This document shows, in pieces, positions 8,875 to 16,717 of a stretch of 64,000 bases of DNA; position 1 is the first letter of the stretch; the number at the start of each line of letters is the position of its first letter. The stretch is from assembly GCA_017623055.1 (NCBI GenBank), contig JAGAPX010000026.1, positions 85,529 through 149,528 of the forward strand. Reading direction: 5' to 3'. The position numbers and the translations under genes are program-made. The DNA comes from Phascolarctobacterium sp. Its GTDB lineage: Bacteria > Bacillota > Negativicutes > Acidaminococcales > Acidaminococcaceae. A model generated the notes under the pieces. It made no database searches, was not told where the DNA came from, and was given only the letters and a program-made list of their open reading frames with translations.

Positions 8875-9978
8875 TTAGCCTAATTTCTTCAAGGTCATAT
8901 TTACCAGAACATCAACGCCGTTTTGAAGACCGTCAATGTTAAAGTGCATGTTGGGGTCGTGGAGTCCCGGTTCAGCGGCAACGCCTACGCCAAAGTAAGC
9001 TGCTTTCAAATTAGGATATTTATTTGCGAAATAGTGGAAGTCTTCGCCACCGGTGTTAATCAATACGGGCATAAGGTTTTCTTTGCCTACAACTTCTTTA
9101 ATGCTTTCGGCAACTTCTGCAGTAAGCTCGTCATCTAAAACTGCGGCAGGGATTACGCCACCGGGGAAGATGACTTCTGCTTCTGCCTCGTAGGCTTCAG
9201 CAACGTTCTTAACGACTTTTTGGAAGCGTTCTAACAGCTCGCTCATAATCTCGTTAGTTTGAGAGCGAATGTCAAACATAATGGAGGTGCAGTCGGGGAT
9301 AATGTTGGTTGCAGTACCACCACCGTTGATGATGGTAGGCTTGCAGCTCCAAGAGAAGTTGGGGTTCATTTTGATGGCAGCAACGCTGTGAATGATGGCA
9401 GCAGCAGCTTCAATGGTGTTTACGCCAAGATGAGGACGGGAAGCGTGGGCGCTACGTCCATGAATTACAACTTTTACAAAACTACTGGAGGAATGTTTTA
9501 CGCCGGGGGAGAGGGTACCAAAGGGAATGTCCTGTACCGGGCGAATGTGCAGACCAAGCGCCATGTCCACATCTTCCAGAACGCCAGCTTCGATTACACC
9601 AAGAGCGCCTTTCAAGGTTTCTTCCGCAGGTTGGAACAAGATTTTCAAAGTGCCACGTTTAATTTTGCCTTTGAGCAGAGAAGCTGCGGCAAGAAGCATT
9701 GCGCTGTGAGCATCGTGTCCGCAAGCGTGAATGTTTACAGGTTTGCCGTCAACAACGAAAGGCAGTGCGTCCATATCAGCGCGCAGCAGCATTACGGGAC
9801 CTTTTTCTTCGCCCTTTTCAATGCCTACAACGCCAGTTACGCCAACGTTGCGAGTAACGTCATAGCCTAATTTTTCCAAAGCATCTGCCAAATACGCAGA
9901 GGTTTTGTATTCTTCCAAGCCAAGTTCCGGCATTTGGTGCAGGTCGTGATAAATTTCTTTTACATTTAAAGTAGTCAT
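8875..9978 (-). CDS. M20-family amidohydrolase (N-acyl-amino-acid or amino-acid-conjugate hydrolase)
   Basis: 367 residues from the ATG at 9978, which has AAGGAG seven bases upstream; a longer in-frame extension to 10062 has no ribosome site. M20 metal ligands are visible in HACGHDAHSAM (His and Asp) and in FQPAEE, with further His in the dimerisation lid (HGRSAHASRPHLG) and GGEDFHYF near the end. Enzymes of this subfamily cleave N-acetyl- or aminobenzoyl-amino acids and similar amides with two metal ions. The gene is divergent from a membrane pair of the YjiH/YjiG type, which may supply its substrate. The exact substrate is not readable from sequence. Confidence 0.92.
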   Translation of the reverse strand: MTTLNVKEIYHDLHQMPELGLEEYKTSAYLADALEKLGYDVTRNVGVTGVVGIEKGEEKGPVMLLRADMDALPFVVDGKPVNIHACGHDAHSAMLLAAASLLKGKIKRGTLKILFQPAEETLKGALGVIEAGVLEDVDMALGLHIRPVQDIPFGTLSPGVKHSSSSFVKVVIHGRSAHASRPHLGVNTIEAAAAIIHSVAAIKMNPNFSWSCKPTIINGGGTATNIIPDCTSIMFDIRSQTNEIMSELLERFQKVVKNVAEAYEAEAEVIFPGGVIPAAVLDDELTAEVAESIKEVVGKENLMPVLINTGGEDFHYFANKYPNLKAAYFGVGVAAEPGLHDPNMHFNIDGLQNGVDVLVNMTLKKLG

Positions 9979-10040
9979 AGCTTTCTCCTTGTAGGTTTTT
10001 CTTATATAGATGATTAAAGTTTTATCCACATTTGTTTTGA

Positions 10041-10069
10041 ATTTTAGCATATTGTTCCACAAAAGACAA
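10041..10069 (-). promoter_or_regulatory. Predicted promoter of the M20 amidohydrolase
   Basis: On the minus strand TTGTCT (10069-10064), 17 bases and TAAAAT (10046-10041) lie about 60 bases before the start at 9978. Confidence 0.5.
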
Positions 10070-10088
10070 GTGAAGTGACCTCTTTACG

Positions 10089-10118
10089 TTGACAGAAAGC
10101 AGTTGATTTCGGTATAAT
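10089..10118 (+). promoter_or_regulatory. Predicted promoter of the yjiHG-like pair
   Basis: TTGACA (10089-10094), an 18-base spacer and TATAAT (10113-10118). Both hexamers are perfect consensus. It lies back to back with the amidohydrolase promoter. Confidence 0.75.
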
Positions 10119-10178
10119 TTACCTATTGTATTACATTCTGCGATGTGTATGCATAAATAAATTTTAGGAGGGTTTCTG

Positions 10179-10868
10179 ATGTCTGAAGAAAAGAAAGAGC
10201 AAACTCAAAATGCTCAATTAGACCCCAGTCAATGGAAAGCCGGTCCGTTGGCTTTTTTCGCTTTGGTTGTAGCGATTTTATTCTTCTCCGGTGTAATGGT
10301 TAAGTTCCCCGATATGAAATGGTTGAGCGCATTTGACTTTACCACTTTGGTAGGTAAGTTTGGCGTTATGAAAGAGCTTGGCAAATCTACCTTTGTTGGT
10401 AGCGGTGGCTTTGGTGCGCGCGGTGGCTTTATGTTCGCGCTGTCCTTGGTTCCTGGCGTAATGTTTGCAATGGGTATGATTGAAGTTCTTGACCACTATG
10501 GTGCAATCCGTGCTGCACAAAAATGCTTGACTCCGTTGTTGAAACCTTTGCTTGGCTTGCCCGGCTTGACTGGCTTAGCTTTGATTACTGACCTGCAATC
10601 CACTGACGCAGGTGCAGTTTTGACTAAAGGCTTGTATGACGATGGTCTTATCACTAAAAAAGAATTGATTGTTATGGGTGCTTGGCAATATTCCGGCGCA
10701 GGTATGATTGCTAACTACTTCATGATTGGCTCTGCAGTGTTCTCCTATCTGACCTGCTCCATTATGATTCCTGTAACTTTAATCTTTATCTTTAAATTCG
10801 TGGGCGCTATGTACGTTCGCCTGATGTTGAACACTGTTTACAAGGGGGATTTCAAAAATGAGCAATAA
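10179..10868 (+). CDS. YjiH-like membrane protein with nucleoside-recognition (Gate) domain
   Basis: 229 residues with a short charged N-terminus and then several hydrophobic segments (about residues 27-46, 85-105, 125-140 and 175-215). The Gate-domain signature appears as FGARGGFMFALSLVPGVMFAMG and GLTGLALITDLQSTDAGAV. AGGAGGG precedes the ATG at good spacing. It overlaps the next gene by 11 bases; the two correspond to the two halves of YjiH/YjiG and of SpmA/SpmB. In E. coli the homologous pair stands next to isoaspartyl dipeptidase, and here it stands next to another peptidase-like hydrolase. A role in moving the hydrolase substrate across the membrane is an inference. Confidence 0.82.
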   Translation: MSEEKKEQTQNAQLDPSQWKAGPLAFFALVVAILFFSGVMVKFPDMKWLSAFDFTTLVGKFGVMKELGKSTFVGSGGFGARGGFMFALSLVPGVMFAMGMIEVLDHYGAIRAAQKCLTPLLKPLLGLPGLTGLALITDLQSTDAGAVLTKGLYDDGLITKKELIVMGAWQYSGAGMIANYFMIGSAVFSYLTCSIMIPVTLIFIFKFVGAMYVRLMLNTVYKGDFKNEQ

Positions 10869-11340
10869 TCAACCGCAACCTGCTAAGAAAACTAATAACC
10901 CCTTTGATATTTTCATTATTGGTGCACGTAAGGGCTTGAACATCACCCTGAACAATTTGGTTCCCAATATTTTGATGGCTTATGCTGTAGCAGAAGTTCT
11001 GCGTATTTTGGGCGTTATGAAAATGGTGGGCGAAATCTTTGGCCCCTTGATGTTTGTATTCGGTTTGCCCGGCGAAGCTGTAACCGTAGTACTTACTGCT
11101 TGGCTTTCCAGCTCTGCTTCCGTAGGCTTGGCTGCTAATATGGCTGCAAACGGTATTCTTGATGCTCGCCACGTAACAATCCTGATGCCCTGCTTCTTCC
11201 TTTTGGGTGCACAGCTTCAATACATGGGTCGCTTGCTTGGCGTAGCAGACGTTCCCAAAAGATACTGGCCTTTGCTGATGAGTGCAAGCTTGCTGAATGC
11301 GCTTTGCGCTATGTTAGTTATGAATTGGTTCTTCGCGTAA
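10858..11340 (+). CDS. YjiG-like membrane protein, partner of the upstream Gate-domain protein
   Basis: 160 residues, starting inside the end of the preceding gene. Hydrophobic segments alternate with the conserved Gate elements GARKGLNITLNNLVPNILMAYAVAEVL, FGLPGEAVTVVLTAWLSSSASVGLAA and a C-terminal membrane helix ending MNWFFA. The sequence order matches YjiG and SpmB-type proteins. It is followed directly by a terminator, so the pair is a two-gene operon. It very likely forms a complex with the upstream protein; the transported compound is unknown. Confidence 0.82.
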   Translation: MSNNQPQPAKKTNNPFDIFIIGARKGLNITLNNLVPNILMAYAVAEVLRILGVMKMVGEIFGPLMFVFGLPGEAVTVVLTAWLSSSASVGLAANMAANGILDARHVTILMPCFFLLGAQLQYMGRLLGVADVPKRYWPLLMSASLLNALCAMLVMNWFFA

Positions 11341-11375
11341 GCAAAATCATTATAAGCACTGTCTACTTAAAATTT

Positions 11376-11407
11376 AAGCTCCCGCTTCGTCGGGAGCTTT
11401 ATTTTTT
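11376..11407 (+). terminator. Terminator after the yjiHG-like pair
   Basis: A 9-bp perfect stem AAGCTCCCG/CGGGAGCTT (11376-11384, 11391-11399) has the loop CTTCGT and then TATTTTTTC. Confidence 0.88.
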
Positions 11408-11427
11408 CACAAATTAGACAAAAAGAC

Positions 11428-11456
11428 TTGAAGTATTTACCCGTTTGGGCTATGAT
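11428..11456 (+). promoter_or_regulatory. Predicted promoter of the first DAACS symporter
   Basis: TTGAAG (11428-11433), 17 bases and TATGAT (11451-11456), about 50 bases before the ATG at 11507. Confidence 0.55.
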
Positions 11457-11506
11457 ATTCCTATGTAATCCCATTCAAAAATTTTATAAAAAAGGAGTGT
11501 GAAAAA

Positions 11507-12700
11507 ATGGGTAACTTTTTAGGTAGCCTGCCTGTACGCCTTGTAATTGGCGTAGTTTTAGGTATTGTGGTTGGCCTTGGGGCAAATGAATCTTTAATGC
11601 AGGTGATCCTTACCTGTAAAAGCCTCCTTGGTAATATCATTATGTTCTGCGTTCCGCTGATTATCATCGGCTTTATCGCACCGTCCATCACCCGCTTGGG
11701 TAAAAACGCTAGCACCATGCTGCGTTTGGCAATTGTTTTAGCTTATGCATCCTCCATTGGTGCAGCATTCTTCTCCACCTTTGCTGGTTATAGCATTATC
11801 CCTTCCTTGAACATCACCCCTGCGGTAGATGGCTTGAAGGAATTGCCGAAACTGCTCTTTGATTTGAAAATTGCGCCAGTTATGAGCGTTATGAGTGCTT
11901 TGGTGCTTTCCGTTCTCGTAGGTCTTGCAGCTGCGTGGACTAATTCCACCACCATTACCAAATGCTTGGAAGAATTCCAACAAATCGTTCTGGCAATCGT
12001 TACCAAAGTTGTTATTCCTCTGCTTCCCGTATTCATCGCTTGCACTTTCTGCGCTTTGTCTTACGAAGGCAGTATCACTAAACAATTACCTGTATTCCTG
12101 ATGGTAGTTGCTATCGTAATGGTAGGTCACTACATTTGGCTGGCTGTGCTTTACCTTTTGGGTGGCGCTTATTCTGGCAAGAACCCTATGGAAGTTCTCA
12201 AACACTATGGCCCTGCGTACATCACTGCAGTTGGTACCATGAGCTCTGCTGCTACCTTGGCAATTGCTTTGCGTTGCGCACTGAAATCTTCCGTACTGCG
12301 TAAAGACTTGGTAAACTTTGGTATTCCTTTGTTTGCTAATATTCATCTTTGCGGTAGCGTACTCACCGAAGTGTTCTTTGTAATGGTAGTATCCCAAGTA
12401 TTGTACGGAGCTTTGCCTGCTTTTGGTGATATGGTTCTGTTCTGCCTGCTCCTTGGCGTATTTGCAATTGGTGCTCCTGGCGTTCCCGGTGGTACTGTAA
12501 TGGCTTCTCTTGGCTTGATTACCAGTGTTCTTGGCTTTGATGCTACTGGTACTGCTTTGATGCTCACCATTTTCGCATTGCAAGATAGCTTTGGTACTGC
12601 TTGCAACGTAACCGGTGACGGCGCGTTGACCTTGGTATTGACTGGCTACGCTGAAAAGAATAATATTGAAGAAGTTTCCGCAGAGGAAAACGTTCTGTAA
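11507..12700 (+). CDS. Dicarboxylate/amino acid:cation symporter (DAACS family)
   Basis: 397 residues with about eight membrane segments and two re-entrant hairpins. The DAACS serine-rich hairpin is seen as TAVGTMSSAATLAIALRCA, where glutamate transporters have the SSSSGTLP-type motif, and the later substrate and sodium site region as GAPGVPGGTVMASLG and FGTACNVTGDGALTLVLT. AAGGAG stands eight bases before the ATG. The first hairpin differs from the glutamate or aspartate type found in the second family member at 19259, so the substrates may differ. It takes up a carboxylate or small amino acid with Na+ or H+. It is a single-gene unit with its own promoter and terminator. Confidence 0.88.
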   Translation: MGNFLGSLPVRLVIGVVLGIVVGLGANESLMQVILTCKSLLGNIIMFCVPLIIIGFIAPSITRLGKNASTMLRLAIVLAYASSIGAAFFSTFAGYSIIPSLNITPAVDGLKELPKLLFDLKIAPVMSVMSALVLSVLVGLAAAWTNSTTITKCLEEFQQIVLAIVTKVVIPLLPVFIACTFCALSYEGSITKQLPVFLMVVAIVMVGHYIWLAVLYLLGGAYSGKNPMEVLKHYGPAYITAVGTMSSAATLAIALRCALKSSVLRKDLVNFGIPLFANIHLCGSVLTEVFFVMVVSQVLYGALPAFGDMVLFCLLLGVFAIGAPGVPGGTVMASLGLITSVLGFDATGTALMLTIFALQDSFGTACNVTGDGALTLVLTGYAEKNNIEEVSAEENVL

Positions 12701-12714
12701 TTAACTTAGGCTTG

Positions 12715-12760
12715 AAGGCTGCACTTGACCATTAGGGTTGGGTGTAGCCTTTAGTTTTTA
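12715..12760 (+). terminator. Terminator after the first DAACS symporter
   Basis: The stem AAGGCTGCAC (12715-12724) pairs with GTGTAGCCTT (12742-12751, including G-U pairs) and is followed by TAGTTTTTAG. Confidence 0.7.
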
Positions 12761-12849
12761 GTGGTGATGATTAAAAATAATTAAAGGGAAAACCACCCTT
12801 TGTGTAGAATTTACTTCCTATATATAATGTGCGCAAGGAGCGTGAATAT

Positions 12850-14550
12850 ATGGCAAAACGAGTTGTAATTATCGGTGGCGTGGCAACAGGCATGAAAACT
12901 GCTTCCCGTTTGCGCCGTCGCGATAAAGATGTAGAAATCATCGTACTGGAACGTGGCCCTCAGCTGAGTTATGGTGCTTGCGGTTTCCCGTACTTTATTA
13001 GCGGAGATGTTAAAAGCTTTAAACAGTTTGACCATACTCCCCAAGGCATTCCCCGTGATGCAGCCTTCTTCAAAAGCGTTAAGGGTATTGACGCAAGAAC
13101 AGGCTGTAATGTAACTGCCATTGACCGTGAGGCTAAGACTGTTACTTACGTGGAAGCTGGTGAAGAAAAAGTTTTGAACTACGACGTGCTTGTCCTTGGT
13201 ACAGGCTCTACTCCTGTGAAACTGCCTTTGCCCAACGCAGATGCGCAAGGTATTCACAGCTTCTGGTTCCCGTGGGACGTTGAAGCAGTGGATAAGGCAA
13301 TTACCGAGCGTGGCGTAACTGATGTTGTAATCATCGGTGCTGGCTTTATTGGTATGGAGCTGGCGGAAGCTTTCCATAAACGTGGCTTGGCCACCAGCAT
13401 CGTAGAAATGCAAGATAGAATTTTACCTCAAATGCTGGATAAAGAGCTTGCTGATTTAGTGAAGAAGCCTTTGCAAAAAGCAGGCATCAACCTGTATTTG
13501 GAAGAAAAGACCGTAGGCTTTGTAGCAACTGACGGATTCGTTAGCGCTGTACAAACTGATAAGCGTGAAATTCCTGCACAGCTTGTAATCGTAGCCGTAG
13601 GCGTGCGTCCTAATGTAGAGCTGGCGAAAGCAGCAGGTCTTGAGATTGGACCTACTGGTTGCATTGCTGTTAACGAATACTTGCAAACCAGTGACCCTGC
13701 CATCTACGCAGGTGGTGACTGTGCAGAAAATACTCACCGCGTAACCGGAGCGAAGATTTTCACTCCCATGGGTTCCACTGCTAACAAACATGGCAGAGTG
13801 ATTGCAGATAATATTTGCGGTGATAAGATTAAATATCCTGGCGTGCTTGGTACGGGCGTATGCCAAATTCTTGACTGGCAAGCAGGTAGTACGGGCTTGA
13901 ACGAACGTACTGCAACGGCAGCAGGCTTGAAGTTTAAAGCAGTAGTTGTTCCCGGTAGTGACCGCTTAGGCTATATGCCCGGTGTGAAGAATATTGTTTT
14001 GAAGCTTCTTGCTGAAGAAGGTACTGAACGTGTATTGGGTGTACAAGCTGTTGGACGTGGTGGCGTTGATAAACGCATCGACACTTTGGTAGCAGCAATC
14101 TCCCTTGGTGCAACGCTGGAAGACCTTTCCAATTTTGACATTGCTTACGCACCGCCTTTCAATGGTCCTATCGACAATATTGCCACTGCGGCAAATGTTC
14201 TCCATAATAAGATGGAAGGTCAAATGAATGGCATTAACCCTAAAGATTTTGAAGCAATGAAAAAAGACGGCGGCTATCTTTTCGTAGACGTGCGTACTCC
14301 CGGAGAGTTTGCAGCTAACCGTATTGCAGGCATCGAAAATAAAGTTAATCTGCCTTTAGGCGAGCTTCGTGAAAAAGGTAAGGAGCTTTCCGTTAAGGCT
14401 GGCGAAAAAATTATTACCTCTTGTCAAATTGACCTGCGTGGTTATGAAGCAGAATGTATTTTGCGTAGCTTGGGCTTTGAAAACGTACACAGCCTTGAGG
14501 GCGGTATGAGTGGTTGGCCTTACGCAACTGAATCTGATAAGAAAAAATAG
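12850..14550 (+). CDS. CoA-disulfide-reductase-like FAD/NAD(P)H oxidoreductase with C-terminal rhodanese domain
   Basis: 566 residues from the ATG at 12850; the GTG at 12829 lies before the AAGGAG site and is rejected. Domains: an FAD-binding Rossmann motif (VVIIGGVATGMKTA, residues 4-17); the single redox cysteine in LSYGACGFPYFISGD; an NAD(P)H Rossmann motif (VVIIGAGFIGMELAE); the second FAD motif IYAGGDCAE; a dimerisation domain; and a rhodanese domain from about residue 470 with cysteine in TSCQIDLRGYEAE. This layout matches CoADR-RHD enzymes, which reduce CoA disulfide, persulfides or polysulfide. The next genes may be co-transcribed, the first only 16 bases after the stop. Confidence 0.9.
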   Translation: MAKRVVIIGGVATGMKTASRLRRRDKDVEIIVLERGPQLSYGACGFPYFISGDVKSFKQFDHTPQGIPRDAAFFKSVKGIDARTGCNVTAIDREAKTVTYVEAGEEKVLNYDVLVLGTGSTPVKLPLPNADAQGIHSFWFPWDVEAVDKAITERGVTDVVIIGAGFIGMELAEAFHKRGLATSIVEMQDRILPQMLDKELADLVKKPLQKAGINLYLEEKTVGFVATDGFVSAVQTDKREIPAQLVIVAVGVRPNVELAKAAGLEIGPTGCIAVNEYLQTSDPAIYAGGDCAENTHRVTGAKIFTPMGSTANKHGRVIADNICGDKIKYPGVLGTGVCQILDWQAGSTGLNERTATAAGLKFKAVVVPGSDRLGYMPGVKNIVLKLLAEEGTERVLGVQAVGRGGVDKRIDTLVAAISLGATLEDLSNFDIAYAPPFNGPIDNIATAANVLHNKMEGQMNGINPKDFEAMKKDGGYLFVDVRTPGEFAANRIAGIENKVNLPLGELREKGKELSVKAGEKIITSCQIDLRGYEAECILRSLGFENVHSLEGGMSGWPYATESDKKK

Positions 14551-14566
14551 GAGAGATTTTTACTGT

Positions 14567-14896
14567 ATGGATAAGTTTGATGACCAGTATGTCTTGTTGC
14601 AAAATATGTACGAGGATACTTATTATCCCCAATACTTGGTGGACAAAATTAAATGGCAGTTCATCCACTTGATTGAGCATTTAGAAGGTGCTAATCTGAA
14701 AGACCTTGCCCTTGTGCAAGATAAGCTGGACGAATTTACTATGTTCATCAACAGTATGCAACAGGAATTTTGGGATCAGGATAGTGAAATTGAAACCGTG
14801 GCAAGCGAAAGCATTGCGGCAACATTGGAATACATCTTGGACTGGTTCGAGATTGATATTCCCATCGAAGATGCTTTGCGTGAGCGTGAATGGTAA
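14567..14896 (+). CDS. Small acidic protein, DUF5713-like
   Basis: 109 residues from the ATG at 14567, preceded by AGGAGAG. The protein is acidic and helical, beginning with MDKFDDQYVLLQNMYEDTYYP and continuing through a segment with QDSEIETVASESIAATLEYI. That pattern (YEDxYxP near the start, a DSEIET-type helix near the end) resembles the DUF5713 family as I remember it. No enzymatic motif is visible. It lies between the CoA-disulfide-reductase-like gene and the C_GCAxxG_C_C gene, with short gaps, so it is probably in the same transcript. Confidence 0.6.
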   Translation: MDKFDDQYVLLQNMYEDTYYPQYLVDKIKWQFIHLIEHLEGANLKDLALVQDKLDEFTMFINSMQQEFWDQDSEIETVASESIAATLEYILDWFEIDIPIEDALREREW

Positions 14897-14910
14897 AAGG
14901 AGGAAGAACC

Positions 14911-15354
14911 ATGAGTGAATTCAGCGAAAAAATGGGTATGGAAGTAGGTAACAATTTTAAACAAGGCTTTAACTGCTGTGAAGCTATCGTAGAAACCTTC
15001 CGTAAGGAAGCTGGCGTTGATATTGACGATAACGCACTGCGCCTTTGCTCCGGCTTTGGCGGCGGCATTGGTCACGCTCGTCATATCTGCGGTGCTCTCG
15101 TAGGTTGCACCATGGTAATCAGCACTTTGGTTGGTCGTAATCATCCCAGCGAAAAACCGCTGAGCGAAATTTATCCTGTAAGCAAAGAGTTCCATGACCG
15201 CTTTGAAGCAGAATTTGGTTCCACCATGTGCAAGGACTTGATGCCCTATGAATTTAACACTAAAGACCATCTGAAAAACTGCTTGAAGCTGACCAACAAG
15301 ATTGGTAAATTCTTGGCAGAGTTCTTGGAAGAAAAAGGACTTATCAAAGCGTAA
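14911..15354 (+). CDS. C_GCAxxG_C_C family protein (putative redox protein)
   Basis: 147 residues from the ATG at 14911, with AGGAGG ten bases upstream. The family cysteines are present: FNCCEAIVETF, then LCSGFGGGIGHARHICGALVGC, then a later MCKDL and KNC. Members are thought to bind a metal cluster or take part in thiol redox chemistry, but the function is not settled. Standing in the same run as a CoA-disulfide-reductase-like flavoprotein with a rhodanese domain fits a sulfur or thiol redox task. This is an inference from context. Confidence 0.8.
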   Translation: MSEFSEKMGMEVGNNFKQGFNCCEAIVETFRKEAGVDIDDNALRLCSGFGGGIGHARHICGALVGCTMVISTLVGRNHPSEKPLSEIYPVSKEFHDRFEAEFGSTMCKDLMPYEFNTKDHLKNCLKLTNKIGKFLAEFLEEKGLIKA

Positions 15355-15400
15355 CCAAGTTTACAAAAATAAACAGTGAAAAATAAGTTATTCTAAAAAT

Positions 15401-15440
15401 AGCACTTTCTCTTGTCGGTGACAGGGGAAAGTGCTACAAT
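15401..15440 (+). promoter_or_regulatory. Promoter embedded in a long hairpin, before the aminotransferase
   Basis: TTGTCG (15412-15417), 17 bases and TACAAT (15435-15440) form a plausible promoter. The same bases make a hairpin of about 15 pairs: AGCACTTTC (15401-15409) with GAAAGTGCT (15427-15435) outside, and CTTGTC/GACAGG inside. It could be an operator, or the terminator of the preceding gene with a poor T-run. Confidence 0.5.
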
Positions 15441-15487
15441 TATTTATGTATTATATTGCGTGAAGCAAATGAGGGAGAGATTTTACT

Positions 15488-16666
15488 ATGAATTTTTCTA
15501 AACGTATGGAACGCATGCAAGCGTCCGAAATTCGCGAACTTTTGAAATTGACTGCACAACCGGATATCATTTCCTTTGCTGGTGGTTTGCCTGCACCGGA
15601 ACTGTTCCCTGTTGAAGAAATTGCTAAAGTTTCCCATGACTTGGTACTCAAAGAAGGTCGCCAACTGTTGCAATATGCAACCACCGAAGGTCGTCCGTCC
15701 CTGCGTGCTAAAATTGCGAAACGTATGGCAGATAAATATCATACCAATGTAGACCCCGATGAAATTTTGATTACCACTGGTTCCCAACAATGCCTTGACT
15801 TTGCTGGCAAACTGTTCCTGAACCCTGGCGATGTTGTTTTGTGCGAAAGCCCCTCTTACTTGGGCGCACTCAACGCTTTCAACGCTTATGAACCTACTTT
15901 TGTAGAAGTTCCCACCGATGATGGCGGTCTTTTGCCGGAAGAGCTGGACAAAATTTTGGAAACCACTCCTAACTGCAAATTCATCTATGTAATTCCTGAC
16001 TTCCAAAATCCTACCGGTCGTACCTGGTCTATGGAACGCCGTCAAAAATTTATGGAAGTTGTTAATAAACACAACCTGCCCGTATTGGAAGATAACCCTT
16101 ATGGCGAACTGCGCTTTGAAGGCGAAATCCTGCCTTCCTTGAAATCCATGGATACCAAAGGCTTGGTAATGTTCCTTGGCACTTTCTCCAAAGTGTTCTG
16201 CCCGGGCCTGCGTCTTGGTTGGGTAGCAGCAGAAAAAGGTTTGCTTGGCGAATTTATCAAAATCAAACAAAGTGCTGACCTCCACACCTCTAACTTTGAC
16301 CAAGGTGTTGCTGATGCCTTCATGGACGCTTATGACCTTGATGCTCACGTTGCTAAAATTGTTGAACTCTATCGTCATCGTCGTGACCTTATCCTTGCAA
16401 CCATGGAAGCAGAACTTCCTGCTGGCTGCACCTGGACCCATCCGGAAGGTGGCTTGTTCCTGTGGCTTTCTATGCCTGAAGGTGTAAGTGCTCGTAAAGT
16501 TTTCAACAAATGCATTGAAATGAAAGTTGCTGCTGTAATTGGCGATGCTTTCTATCCTAATGGCAAAACTGACCGTAGCATGCGCGTTAACTATTCCAAT
16601 ATGCCGGACGAAAGAATTATCGAAGGCATTAAGAGAATGGCAAAAGCTATCAAAGAATGCATGTAA
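15488..16666 (+). CDS. PLP-dependent aminotransferase, class I/II (2-aminoadipate-type, MocR-related)
   Basis: 392 residues. Fold type I marks: FAGGLPAPELFP at the N-terminus, TTGSQQCLD, the PLP-ring Asp and Asn in VIPDFQNPTGRTW, the lysine that forms the Schiff base in GTFSKVFCPGLRLGW, and the substrate-carboxylate Arg in SMRVNYS near the end. It is closest in look to the 2-aminoadipate and aromatic/branched-chain aminotransferase group that also forms the C-terminal half of MocR regulators. No helix-turn-helix is present here. GGGAGAG precedes the ATG. It is a monocistronic unit ending at a strong terminator. Confidence 0.93.
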   Translation: MNFSKRMERMQASEIRELLKLTAQPDIISFAGGLPAPELFPVEEIAKVSHDLVLKEGRQLLQYATTEGRPSLRAKIAKRMADKYHTNVDPDEILITTGSQQCLDFAGKLFLNPGDVVLCESPSYLGALNAFNAYEPTFVEVPTDDGGLLPEELDKILETTPNCKFIYVIPDFQNPTGRTWSMERRQKFMEVVNKHNLPVLEDNPYGELRFEGEILPSLKSMDTKGLVMFLGTFSKVFCPGLRLGWVAAEKGLLGEFIKIKQSADLHTSNFDQGVADAFMDAYDLDAHVAKIVELYRHRRDLILATMEAELPAGCTWTHPEGGLFLWLSMPEGVSARKVFNKCIEMKVAAVIGDAFYPNGKTDRSMRVNYSNMPDERIIEGIKRMAKAIKECM

Positions 16667-16676
16667 TTACAAAATA

Positions 16677-16711
16677 AAAACGACCTGCAAATGCAGGTCG
16701 TTTTATTTTGT
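16677..16711. terminator. Bidirectional terminator between the aminotransferase and the unknown minus-strand gene
   Basis: The stem AAAACGACCTGCA/TGCAGGTCGTTTT (16677-16689, 16692-16704) has an AA loop and is flanked by A and T runs on both sides. Confidence 0.9.
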
Positions 16712-16717
16712 TTAAGC

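Noticed and set aside
10063..10088. Overlap of the M20 gene with its promoter through an upstream start at 10062
   Set aside because: The longer start has no ribosome site and would leave no room for the promoter; the ATG at 9978 has AAGGAG.
15440..16441. 333-codon minus-strand frame opposite the aminotransferase
   Set aside because: Same reason: the plus-strand gene has clear PLP motifs and the minus frame has no sensible protein.
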